64,000 bases of DNA from an uncultured Neisseriaceae bacterium (lineage in GTDB: Bacteria > Pseudomonadota > Gammaproteobacteria > Burkholderiales > Neisseriaceae), in contig CALYOS010000006.1 in assembly GCA_945267035.1 (NCBI GenBank), forward strand, positions 1-64,000. Reading direction: 5' to 3'. Of the stretch, positions 20,580 to 29,381 are shown one piece after another. Each line of letters begins with the position of its first letter. Positions within the stretch are counted from its first letter, which is position 1. A program made the translations under genes and the position numbers. Under the pieces are notes generated by a model. It had not been told where the DNA came from. It did not search any database and worked only from the letters and a program-made list of their open reading frames with translations.

Positions 20580-21986
20580 TCAATTTATTTTGGAATTGAG
20601 TTTGTTATTTGGCACCACCCAGCCACCGCCTAACGCCTGATAAAGGGAGACCTGTGAAGTCAGATAATCTGCTTGGCTTTGGATAAGCTGACTCTGTACG
20701 CTAAATAGGGTACGTTGGCTGTCTAAGACTTCAATATAGGACGAATATCCAGCTTGATAGCGATTACGCGCATGATGTAAAGCACTGGCTACTGCATCAC
20801 GTTCCATCTGTAATGCCTTTTGTTGCTCTTGTAGACGATAACCTGCTGAAAGCTGATCTTCTACTTCTTTCATTGCCGTCAGCACAACTTTGTGATAATT
20901 CCATACTGCTTCGTTACGCTTGGCAACATTAAGATCAAAATTAGCTTTGATTTGACCACCCTCGAATATGGGTGCCAATACGCTGCCACCAATACTCCAG
21001 ACATTGATCGGCTCTTTGATTGGAGCAGTAGAAAAAATTCTACCAAATGCAGCACTGATTCTTACCGTTGGAAAAAACTGAGCCTGTGCCGCTGCCAGAC
21101 TGGCATCACTGGCGGCCAAAAGCAAAGAAGATTGCACGATATCTGGTCGGTTTTTCATCAGCTCTGAAGGCAGAATATCAGGTATGGCCGGCGCATGCAG
21201 TTCGGATAAGGATAATCCGCGCTGTATGGTTTGGCTGGTGCTACCTGTAAGCATGCTGATCGAATGTTCTTGCTGACCGATACTAGATTGAATAATCGGG
21301 ATTTGTTGCAAGGTGGCCGCATATTCTGCTTGTGCCTGATTTAATTCTAATTGTGAAGTATAACCAACTCTGGCTTTAGCGTTGGCCAGTTGAAGTTCTT
21401 TTTGCCGAGCTTCTAATGTTTGCTGTAATAATTTTAATTTTTCATCCAGTGCCCGCAAAGTGATATAGGCTTTAACTGTGGTACTGATCACACTTATTCT
21501 CGTGCTTTCAGCAGCCATTTCAGTCGCCAGACGGTTTAATCGGGCAGATTTCCAGTTTTGCCGGTTTTTACCAAAAATATCCAGTTCGTAAGCTGCTTGA
21601 AAGGTAGGTTGCTCAACGCGTGAAAGGGTTGCAACCCCAAATGCATTTAAATTTTTTTGTCGAGTGGTTCCGCCACTGGCATTTAATGATGGTAATAGAG
21701 ACGAGCGGATAGCATGCTCTTGAGCCAATGCCTGTTGGATGCGAGTCTGGGCGAGGGCAATATCTGTATTGTGTTTGAGTGCTTCTTCAATAAGTTGATT
21801 CAGTACCGGATCATGTAGTTGTTTCCACCATTGTTGCTCAGGTTGTTGATGACTTGGCTGAAATTTTTCATGCCAAATCGGTGGTGGGTTGATTTTGGCT
21901 GCATTAGGTTTGTCGGGAATGCTCTGAATACAGCCATTTAATCCCATGATAATCCAAGGTAATAATTTTAAAAATGATTTGCTCAT
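20580..21986 (-). CDS. Outer-membrane efflux channel lipoprotein (NodT/OprM type)
   Basis: 468 residues. The N terminus has a signal with lipobox LNGC (Cys18), as in OprM-type channels. Two repeated coiled-coil segments follow, rich in Ala/Gln/Leu. The first has ALKHNTDIALAQTRIQQA and the second ASDASLAAAQAQFFPTVRISAAFG, the family hallmarks of the trimeric TolC-fold channel. RPDIVQSSLLLAASDASL matches the NodT-family motif. The start overlaps the emrA stop by 4 bp (ATGA), so translation is coupled. It should form the outer-membrane exit of the EmrB-EmrA pump encoded just upstream. Confidence 0.93.
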   Translation of the reverse strand: MSKSFLKLLPWIIMGLNGCIQSIPDKPNAAKINPPPIWHEKFQPSHQQPEQQWWKQLHDPVLNQLIEEALKHNTDIALAQTRIQQALAQEHAIRSSLLPSLNASGGTTRQKNLNAFGVATLSRVEQPTFQAAYELDIFGKNRQNWKSARLNRLATEMAAESTRISVISTTVKAYITLRALDEKLKLLQQTLEARQKELQLANAKARVGYTSQLELNQAQAEYAATLQQIPIIQSSIGQQEHSISMLTGSTSQTIQRGLSLSELHAPAIPDILPSELMKNRPDIVQSSLLLAASDASLAAAQAQFFPTVRISAAFGRIFSTAPIKEPINVWSIGGSVLAPIFEGGQIKANFDLNVAKRNEAVWNYHKVVLTAMKEVEDQLSAGYRLQEQQKALQMERDAVASALHHARNRYQAGYSSYIEVLDSQRTLFSVQSQLIQSQADYLTSQVSLYQALGGGWVVPNNKLNSKIN

Positions 21987-23251
21987 GATTTTACCTTGCT
22001 GGTGTCAATGCTGACTTCTACCGACATACCTGGGCGTAAGCGATCAAAAAGTTCACTGTTTTCATCGATATGAATTCGAACGGCAATTCGTTGCGGAACT
22101 TTGACAAAATTACCGGTAGTGGTGTCTGGTTTGATCGCAGAAAATTCACTTCCAGCTGCTGGCGATATTTTTTCTACGTAACCTTTAATTTTAGCGTGGT
22201 TTAAGGCATCGATTGTAAACCATGCTGGTTGACCAACACGAATATTAGCGGTTTGAGCTTCTTTAAAATTAGCCACTACCCATTTACGTTTGGGCACCAG
22301 AAACATCAGCTGGCTACCTGCATTGACCAATTGTCCGTTTTTAACGCTGATTTCGCTTAAGCGTCCGTTTTCTGGGGCACGAACAATGGTATTAGATAAA
22401 TCAATTTCAGCCAGTCCCAATTGGGCCCGTGCATTATCAACGTTTGCTTTCAAGCCAGTTTTGCCTACATGGGTACTTTTTAAATCTTCCTGCGCTACCC
22501 GATATTGTGCCTTAGCTTGAGCAACTGCTGTTTGTGCCTGTTTCAAAGCAGCACGTGTCTGATCACGTTCTCGTAAGGACAGTGAACCATCGGCAACCAA
22601 GATATTGACGCGCGTCATGTCCGCCTGTGCTTTTTGCAACTGAGCCTGTGCGTTTGCAATTTCTGCTTCACGGGCAGCCAGTGCGGCTTCTTTACTACGA
22701 CGATTCTGATCAAAATTAGCCAGATTACTGTCTTGCAAATTAATTCCAGCTGAGGCTGCCGCAACTTTTTGCTTGTAGATGCGGTCGTCAATCTGAATTA
22801 AAGGCTGACCGGCTTTCACATCATCAAAATCTTGTACATATACTTTGGTTACATAGCCGGTTACTTGTGGGCTAATGATGGTGGTTTGACCGCGCACGTA
22901 GGCATTGTCTGTAGAAACCATCGAATTACGAAATGGCGGTAATTGCCAGGCACGGAGGATCATTAACACACCAAGCAGTAATATCATCACCAATAGCGCT
23001 GTAACAATCCATTTACGTTTTGGCGGTTGCCAATACTGGTTGGCCGATGTAGCAGAAGTGGGCGTTTTTGCTGGATCGCTCTTCACAGACTGGTCATCAT
23101 CTTGGGGGGCGGGGCCAGAGTTTGATGATGCGGTTGAGTCGGATGATTTCGATTCATGTTGTTGTTGTGTATGTGACTGGTTGGTGGGTTCAGATGGTGA
23201 TAAACCCTTTTTTTCCTTTTCCGCTGCTTCTTGATGTGATGTGTTATTCAT
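21983..23251 (-). CDS. emrA: EmrA-type membrane fusion protein
   Basis: 422 residues from the ATG at 23251 (MNNTSHQEAAEKE), with an AGGATC site. An upstream in-frame start would overlap emrB and is rejected. A Ser/Thr/Gln-rich cytoplasmic tail (~1-75) precedes one membrane helix (~80-100, VTALLVMILLLGVLMILRAW). The periplasmic HlyD/EmrA architecture follows: lipoyl-like half-motifs (GYVTKVYVQDFDDVKAGQPLIQID), a long coiled-coil hairpin (AALAAREAEIANAQAQLQ...) and a beta-barrel. It bridges the inner-membrane MFS pump to the outer-membrane channel. It is the middle gene of the cassette. The unusually long N-terminal tail is low-complexity. Confidence 0.92.
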   Translation of the reverse strand: MNNTSHQEAAEKEKKGLSPSEPTNQSHTQQQHESKSSDSTASSNSGPAPQDDDQSVKSDPAKTPTSATSANQYWQPPKRKWIVTALLVMILLLGVLMILRAWQLPPFRNSMVSTDNAYVRGQTTIISPQVTGYVTKVYVQDFDDVKAGQPLIQIDDRIYKQKVAAASAGINLQDSNLANFDQNRRSKEAALAAREAEIANAQAQLQKAQADMTRVNILVADGSLSLRERDQTRAALKQAQTAVAQAKAQYRVAQEDLKSTHVGKTGLKANVDNARAQLGLAEIDLSNTIVRAPENGRLSEISVKNGQLVNAGSQLMFLVPKRKWVVANFKEAQTANIRVGQPAWFTIDALNHAKIKGYVEKISPAAGSEFSAIKPDTTTGNFVKVPQRIAVRIHIDENSELFDRLRPGMSVEVSIDTSKVKS

Positions 23252-23270
23252 AATGATCCTGTCAATAGTA

Positions 23271-24950
23271 TTATTTTGACGATTCTTGTCTTGCACGCTG
23301 GACAGCAGCGGCAAAAAATTTTAATTCTCGACTAATTGGATTGGTGCCACGGAACTGGTGCCACCAGCGATGTCCTCCAACCACTAAAAAGCAAATCAAT
23401 GAACCGACACCAACGGTTACAAACAGATCGTTATAAGCTGCAATTTGCGCCAAAACCGTGTCTTGTTGAATCAGTTTACTTACCCCATAGGCGTGATTCC
23501 ACACACTATCGTTACTATAGCGTTGTGCAGCAGCTGCATTTTGCTGAATCAGTTGATTCACCAACGGATCCGATAAGTTAACGCCATCTGCGCTATTGAT
23601 TAGATGGATGCGCGTGCGAATAGTAATAAACGCATTGAGTAATGCTGAACCCATTAATCCACCAACGGTTTGCGAAAAACCAAATACCGCGCTGAAACTC
23701 ATGATGTAATCTGAACCTTTAGCTAAAGCGCGGATCATGCCCTCCATCATAACTGGACCGAAGAAAAACAATGAGGCAAAAGCAATTAAGAATTCAGGCA
23801 GATAAAAGTTGATTGGTCGTGACCATTGATTTTGACCAACTTCCATAAAGGAGGCGATTGCAATCACAGCAAAAGAGATAACTAAGGGTAATTTAATATC
23901 AGTAACCTTAAAAGCAAACGCACTGCATAATAGCCCGCAAGTAGCGCCAATAGTAATCACTGTATAGAAATGAACCATCTGATCACTACTGAGTCCCAAT
24001 ACAGTGAGCAAACCGGCAGCACCCATATTTTGTTCCGACAAGGCGACGCGAATCAAAGAACCAAAAACCAGCACTTGTAACATGCCATTGGCGTGTAATA
24101 TCCATTTGATGTCTAACATCGGGTTTTTGCGGTTGTATTCAATAATGGCAGAGATCATGCAACAAATGAAACCAGCCACAAAAAGATAACCTATCCAATC
24201 TTTATCCCACCATACAATGCGTCCCTGTACGGCACCAGCACAAATAAAGGCAATACCAGTTGCCATTAATGGGAAGCTGATTAAATCTATTTTTTCAAAT
24301 GATTTTTCCAGATAACCGGACGGAATCGGTAATAACCACACGGCTGCGGATACCAGCAAAGCCATGCCTAACTGAAAACTAAAAATTAATTGAAACTGTT
24401 CATGTTGCAAAATCAACGGAGAAATTACTCGAGCTATAGGCTGACTTAACTGGGTCAATCCCAGACCAAGAATAATGCCCTTGGCTCTGTGCACGGTTGG
24501 CATGGCTTGCATCATGTAGTACATCGCCATGCTGTTTAAACTTCCGCCAACCAATCCGCTAATGCAGCGGGCAAAAAGTTCCATATAATAGTTATGGAAA
24601 AAGAACTGCATGCAATTGGTTAAAATTAAACCTAAGACAATATAGCGAACATATCGAGGTAGACCAAACGCCTGACGAATTTTAAATAACAAAACGCTGA
24701 TTATGGCACTGGACATATAGTAGGAAACCATGACCCAGCCCCCTTGTACAGGATTCAGACCGAGATAGCCTTGAATTTGCGGGATATTTGCCAGCAACAT
24801 ACCGTTGGTGAATCCTGCTGTTAAACCAACAATCACCCCAATAACTGCATACCAAAACCGACGTTGCAACGGATGGTCAGGAAATGAAGGAGATCCTGCC
24901 ATCATCGGACGTTCATGAGGTTTTAACAGGTAAACATTATCTTGTGACAT
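23271..24950 (-). CDS. emrB: EmrB-type MFS drug/proton antiporter (DHA2, 14 TM)
   Basis: 559 residues with ~14 hydrophobic segments, fitting the DHA2 branch of the major facilitator superfamily. The first helix region is VIGVIVGLTAGFTNGMLLANIPQIQGYLG, followed by GGWVMVSYYMSSAIISV, which corresponds to the helix 1-2 region of EmrB-like proteins. Overall it is divergent from E. coli EmrB; assignment rests on size, membrane pattern and the adjacent emrA and channel genes. It is first in the cassette, 19 bp before emrA (in E. coli the order is emrA-emrB). No regulator gene adjoins. The ATG lacks a strong ribosome site. Confidence 0.85.
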   Translation of the reverse strand: MSQDNVYLLKPHERPMMAGSPSFPDHPLQRRFWYAVIGVIVGLTAGFTNGMLLANIPQIQGYLGLNPVQGGWVMVSYYMSSAIISVLLFKIRQAFGLPRYVRYIVLGLILTNCMQFFFHNYYMELFARCISGLVGGSLNSMAMYYMMQAMPTVHRAKGIILGLGLTQLSQPIARVISPLILQHEQFQLIFSFQLGMALLVSAAVWLLPIPSGYLEKSFEKIDLISFPLMATGIAFICAGAVQGRIVWWDKDWIGYLFVAGFICCMISAIIEYNRKNPMLDIKWILHANGMLQVLVFGSLIRVALSEQNMGAAGLLTVLGLSSDQMVHFYTVITIGATCGLLCSAFAFKVTDIKLPLVISFAVIAIASFMEVGQNQWSRPINFYLPEFLIAFASLFFFGPVMMEGMIRALAKGSDYIMSFSAVFGFSQTVGGLMGSALLNAFITIRTRIHLINSADGVNLSDPLVNQLIQQNAAAAQRYSNDSVWNHAYGVSKLIQQDTVLAQIAAYNDLFVTVGVGSLICFLVVGGHRWWHQFRGTNPISRELKFFAAAVQRARQESSK

Positions 24951-25184
24951 AAATTAACTAACAGTCATATACAAAGATTCAGCGATCAACGTAAAAACGC
25001 CGTCCATTAATCCTGGTTAAAGGTGGATAGGCGTTTGTTATCTTATCTGACAATTCTAATGCAATTAATTAATTTCTGCTAACAATATTTTAATGTGCGT
25101 AATAGTTACTGAACGTAAGTAATATAACGACACATTGTGTATTATTTTGATAGTAATAGAGTATTTAGGTAAATTAACCTAACA

Positions 25185-25222
25185 AAAATAAAAGCTGCCA
25201 TCCGAATTGGAAGGGCAGCTTT
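25185..25222 (-). terminator. uraA terminator
   Basis: 9-bp stem aaagctgcc/ggcagcttt (25191-25199, 25214-25222), 14-nt loop, with an A-rich left flank giving U's on the minus strand. Confidence 0.75.
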
Positions 25223-25241
25223 AAGAAAAAAATGAATTAAA

Positions 25242-26471
25242 TTAGTGATCTACTTCAGAGCTTATTTTAGGTTTAGGTAAAATCAGATTCAACACTATAG
25301 CCAGTATGGCACATAGACCTACACCGGCAAACGCCATAGAGCCGATTTTAACAATCATGCCACCTACACCAACAGTTAAGACAGAACTCACAATCACCAA
25401 ATTTCTCGGCAACATAAGGTCTACTTTGGCGTCAATCAGCGTTTTCAAACCCAATGAAGCTATAGTCCCAAATAATAGCAACATAATACCGCCCATTACT
25501 GGCAACGGAATAGAGCTAAGAAAAGCATTGAATTTACCAAAGAACGCCATAAAAATAGCGAAAATAGCCGCCCAAGTCATAATGACCGGATTACTGTTTT
25601 TAGTAATCATCACCGCTCCGGTCACTTCACCATAAGTAGTGACCGGAGGTCCACCAATCAGACCGGCAACACAAACGCCAAGACCATCACCGAATAATGT
25701 ACGATGCAATCCAGGTGATTGAATATAATCTTCACCCGTAACTTTACCAATCGCCATAATACCGCCGATATGTTCAATCGCCGGCGCTATCGCCACCGGT
25801 AGCATAAACAAAGCGGCCTGCCAGTTTACTGCAGGTGAGGTAAATTTCGGCACAGCGAACCAAGGTGCTGCTGCCATAGCATGGGTATCGACCATGCCGG
25901 TTACCAGCGCGAGAATATAGCCTGCGGCCACGCCGATCAGAATTGGGATCAATCGCATCATTTTTGAACCGAACACCGTTACAATAACGGTTACGGCAAA
26001 AGTAAAGCCAGATAGCAACAAAGACTGGCTGTAGTCGAAAACTTGTTGATCTCCTGATTTACCCATAGCCATATTACACGCTACCGCCGCTACTGATAAA
26101 CCAATGACCATAATGACCGGACCGATGACCACGGCAGGCAACAGTCGATGCACAGCAGCTAAACCACGCCATTTGATCAGTGCAGCAAACACAAAATACA
26201 TGAAACCTGCTGCAAACAAGCCAAACATGGTTGAAGCCAAACCCCACTCATGCATGGCATAAATGATTGGAGCGATAAAAGCGAAAGAAGAACCCAGATA
26301 GATAGGTACCTTCCGTTTGGTACATAGTTGAAACAGCAATGTTCCCACACCCGCACCCAACAGCGCCAGAGCTGGATTTAGACCGGTTAGCAATGGCACC
26401 AGAACCATGGCGCCAAATGCAACGAACAAAATCTGCGCGCCGGCAATTGCCAACTTAAATTGATGCCCCAT
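25242..26471 (-). CDS. uraA: Uracil permease (NCS2 family)
   Basis: 409 residues with the 14-helix NCS2 (nucleobase:cation symporter 2) pattern. It imports uracil with protons. The residues expected for UraA are visible: the glutamate in PVAIAPAIEHIGGI (helix 8) and GGPPVTTYGEVTGAVMIT (helix 10, with the GPPVTTYGEN-like motif). The C-terminal helices end in LNLILPKPKISSEVDH. The ATG at 26471 has AGAGGAG upstream. It is monocistronic, with no upp next door. Xanthine permeases of the same family lack the uracil-type GGPPVTTYGE pattern, so uracil is favoured. Confidence 0.9.
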   Translation of the reverse strand: MGHQFKLAIAGAQILFVAFGAMVLVPLLTGLNPALALLGAGVGTLLFQLCTKRKVPIYLGSSFAFIAPIIYAMHEWGLASTMFGLFAAGFMYFVFAALIKWRGLAAVHRLLPAVVIGPVIMVIGLSVAAVACNMAMGKSGDQQVFDYSQSLLLSGFTFAVTVIVTVFGSKMMRLIPILIGVAAGYILALVTGMVDTHAMAAAPWFAVPKFTSPAVNWQAALFMLPVAIAPAIEHIGGIMAIGKVTGEDYIQSPGLHRTLFGDGLGVCVAGLIGGPPVTTYGEVTGAVMITKNSNPVIMTWAAIFAIFMAFFGKFNAFLSSIPLPVMGGIMLLLFGTIASLGLKTLIDAKVDLMLPRNLVIVSSVLTVGVGGMIVKIGSMAFAGVGLCAILAIVLNLILPKPKISSEVDH

Positions 26472-26624
26472 TCATAGGACTCCTCTTGAACAAATTGATG
26501 GATTATAATACAAACGCGCTGACAAATAAGTTAGCTTGTGTCAGACAATAGCTAAAAATTGATTAAACATCTATTTTTAAATCAATAGCTTGATTTAAAA
26601 TTAAAAAAATTCTCTAAAAAAAGC

Positions 26625-26653
26625 TTGCATCTTTCCGCTTAATTGCGCATAAT
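26625..26653 (+). promoter_or_regulatory. Promoter of tRNA-Thr
   Basis: -35 TTGCAT (26625-26630) and -10 CATAAT (26648-26653) with exactly 17 bp between them. The tRNA begins 14 bp after the -10. Confidence 0.65.
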
Positions 26654-26666
26654 GCGCATCTCTTCA

Positions 26667-26742
26667 GCCGGTATAGCTCAGTTGGTAGAGCAGCTGACTT
26701 GTAATCAGAAGGTCCCGAGTTCGACTCTTGGTACCGGCACCA
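26667..26742 (+). tRNA. tRNA-Thr (anticodon TGT)
   Basis: 76 nt with CCA encoded. The acceptor stem gccggta pairs with taccggc. The D-loop (gctcagttggtagagc), anticodon stem ctgac-ttgtaat-(g)tcag and T-arm ggttcgact-type sequence (gagttcgactc) are present. The anticodon TGT reads ACA. Confidence 0.95.
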
Positions 26743-26747
26743 ATACT

Positions 26748-26784
26748 AATGCAGTGTAATCTATCGATTACGCTGCATTTTTTA
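26748..26784 (+). terminator. Terminator after tRNA-Thr
   Basis: 14-bp stem (26748-26761 with 26766-26779, one G-U pair), tetraloop tatc, then six Ts. Confidence 0.85.
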
Positions 26785-27091
26785 TATTACGATATAGTTT
26801 GATGTATTACCTTGATTTTCAATCCATCTGTGCTACATCGCTCGTTAAATTAGTTTCGCACTAATTCGAGCTCATTTATTCTGTTGCCTAAAACATAATT
26901 TTGAATTTACCAGATTAACCGTTCAGCTTGAATTGCTATTTGCTCGGAACAGGCTCAAAGCTTTTGATCTATTAAGATCAAATTCACGGTTTTAATATTG
27001 AATGAACAACCACACAAGAATTGTTAATATTAATATAATAAAATAGACGGTTATGATATCGATAATATAAATGATGGAGTCTTGGGTGAGG

Positions 27092-27484
27092 ATGAAACAT
27101 ACATGCTATTTGATCAGTTTAATGATCAGCTTATTGCTTAGTCAGTTGGCTACCGCTTCTGAGCCAAATCGTTGTGTGCTGACTGGTACGTTACTAAGCG
27201 ATCCAGAACTAGCTATTTTTTCTGTTGGCAGGGGTGAGCAGGAACGAGAATTCAGCTTTTTAGAAATTAATGTTTTAATCACCAATGCGGAACAAGCAGG
27301 TAAAACTGATCATGCTTGTCGTTTACCTAATGATAAACCTTACCCATTAGCAATCAAGTTAAAACCCACGTTTAAATTCGATTCTTATAAAAAGGGGGAT
27401 CAGATTAAATTAATTGAAGATCGTCTTGATAACGATCAAGGCGAAATATTTTCTAATGTTTATAGCTTATATAAAGATGAATGA
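27092..27484 (+). CDS. Small secreted protein of unknown function
   Basis: 130 residues from the ATG at 27092 (in-frame ATGs at 27071 and 27074 are possible). The N terminus MKHTCYLISLMISLLLSQLATASE reads as a Sec signal peptide, with cleavage probably after ATA or TAS, so the mature protein is periplasmic or secreted. The mature part has two cysteines (NRCVLTG, HACRLPND) that could form a disulfide, and otherwise looks like a small soluble beta-rich domain. I do not recognise a family. It stands alone, with tRNA-Thr upstream and another orphan gene downstream. Function unknown. Confidence 0.65.
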   Translation: MKHTCYLISLMISLLLSQLATASEPNRCVLTGTLLSDPELAIFSVGRGEQEREFSFLEINVLITNAEQAGKTDHACRLPNDKPYPLAIKLKPTFKFDSYKKGDQIKLIEDRLDNDQGEIFSNVYSLYKDE

Positions 27485-27852
27485 ATAATTTAGGAAATTT
27501 TTTTCCGGTAACACTGATGTTTAATGATCGATAAAGTTAATGACTGCATAGAATGGTTATTGAAAGGTAAAAAGATCAATGCAATATGTGTATGACCTCT
27601 GATGAGAAAAAGGTGAAATTTTGGCACTATTGAATTGCAATCCCTGGCTTGATGAAATAAACAGATTTATTATTTTTATATGACTGTGTAATCAAGCATC
27701 TTGATGCTATGGTTAGAAATCATCCTATACAGCAATGCAATAACTGTGCAATGCTCATTAAATAAGATGGCAATAAATAATGAGTTTCGGTGAGCTAAAA
27801 CATAGCCATTAAAATTGACATACAAAAGACTAAAAGAGAAAAATATTCAACT
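27485..27852. other. Intergenic region
   Basis: About 370 bp between two small unknown genes. AT-rich; nothing further identified. Confidence 0.5.
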
Positions 27853-28242
27853 ATGAAAGCGAGCAAAATAAATCAGTTGGTAAAACTTGAGCGGTTATAT
27901 AAAAATGGACGAGTATCTGAAGCTGAGTACCTAGACCTCAGAGGAGAGATAGTAGGATATACTTATTCTGAAAAAGATTTTCAACAGCAGGAAGGCTCAT
28001 CTTCTAAAAGTAAATTACTTAAATGGGCTTTAATCCTAGGCATGATATGGATGGCATATTTGTTTCTTTTTAGTAATAAGTCGCCAAAAAAAGCAGATTT
28101 AGAGCCAGCAGATAGACAAGCTGCGTCTAATGCCGATCTCAAGCAGGTAATAGATAAAAATCTTGATAAAGCCAAGGAAGTGAAAAGATTAGAAGAAGAA
28201 AGAGGGCGGCAAGAAAGCAAAATGCTGGATAATTTATTTTAA
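27853..28242 (+). CDS. Small membrane protein with an N-terminal SHOCT-like segment
   Basis: 129 residues. Residues ~5-30 (INQLVKLERLYKNGRVSEAEY then LDLRGEIVG) have the leucine-rich KLxxLyxxGxISxxEYxxLR pattern of the short SHOCT oligomerisation domain. One membrane helix follows at ~52-70 (LLKWALILGMIWMAYLFLF), then a charged, likely coiled-coil tail (LDKAKEVKRLEEERGRQESK). The family assignment is by eye only and the role is unknown. The start codon has AGAGAA upstream. It lies in a gene-poor stretch before the pilC pair. Confidence 0.6.
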   Translation: MKASKINQLVKLERLYKNGRVSEAEYLDLRGEIVGYTYSEKDFQQQEGSSSKSKLLKWALILGMIWMAYLFLFSNKSPKKADLEPADRQAASNADLKQVIDKNLDKAKEVKRLEEERGRQESKMLDNLF

Positions 28243-29340
28243 TTTAGAACGTACATTAAAAAAACGCTTTTGCAAAAGATATAATTTCAAGTTCAATCTT
28301 GGCTGAGTCGGCAATATTGTATGGCTGTCTGATATAAATAACCTCTTTGGGTGGTTGTTTATTTAGCATGATTATTTAATCAAGATACGCTAGGGTTACA
28401 TTAGGATTTATTGTTGATTTATTACTTAGTCGGTATATAACAATCACTTCATTGTGACTCAATCGAATATGGAAAAAGCTCCTAAATGAAAAAAGGAACA
28501 AATCAGCATAAATTTGATTGATAATTTTCGTGAGCAATAATTTACTATCTGGGCTTTAGTTCAATGTGATAAAAATTTGAATATTTTTTCCCGTTCTTAC
28601 TGGATATATGAATTAGGTAGCTGCATTCATCCCTTATTTTGACTAGAGCAAATTGCCTGTACACCGGCTGGTTTTCTTTTATGCTGCTAATCATTGGTGG
28701 TATGAGCAGGATTTAGCTTGACTGACCATTGAGGATTGTTAATCTTTTAAACTTTAGCTTGAAAACTGCTAATGCGATTATGCTTCCAGTACATCTCAAC
28801 GATGATTAAAACCTATGATGTTGTCTGGCGCGATTTTTTGCTATAACAATACTATTATTAAAAAAGAAGAGGCTAAAAAAACAAATATAAAATATAGCTT
28901 AGACGGTATTTTCTATGATCACCAGCTGGTTTGATTCATGCTGGTTTATTGTGGTGCAAGCTAAAGATCTATACATCGTCAAAAGATATCCATTTAATTT
29001 CTGTGTTTTGCTTTTTTGAGCATGAATAATCGAGAAAACTTAATATTACTCATTATATCTACTGCGTTAGCTTTTTTGATTAAGGTAAACACAGCTATTA
29101 AATCGACCGCGATAGAATTGGTTAGGTATGTATTGAATATGCGGATCAGCCGCTCTGACTAAAGCGATGGATAGCCATAATCATGTATGGGCTAATTGAT
29201 TTTTACTAACGATAAATATTGTGTCAATACCATGAACTGTTGATACATGGATGAGGATTGATTTTAATTGTCTATCAAGTAATGGCGATAAATTGATGCA
29301 AGTTTGATGGCTTATACTTTGTTTTGGTTTTTTGGCAAGG
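28243..29340. other. Gene-poor region of about 1.1 kb
   Basis: No open frame of note on either strand and no hairpin or RNA gene recognised until the pilC terminator. It may be decayed DNA. Confidence 0.5.
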
Positions 29341-29342
29341 TG

Positions 29343-29376
29343 ATAAAAGGTCAGATTGCAAATCTGACCTTTTATT
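29343..29376 (-). terminator. Terminator of the first pilC gene
   Basis: 13-bp stem aaaaggtcagatt/aatctgacctttt (29345-29357, 29361-29373) with a 3-nt loop. The arm sequence is shared with the terminator of the second pilC copy. Confidence 0.8.
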
Positions 29377-29381
29377 ATTGA

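Noticed and set aside
23252..23314. An upstream start for emrA overlapping emrB
   Set aside because: The ATG at 23251 follows an AGGATC site and avoids a 44-bp overlap; the extension has no family likeness.
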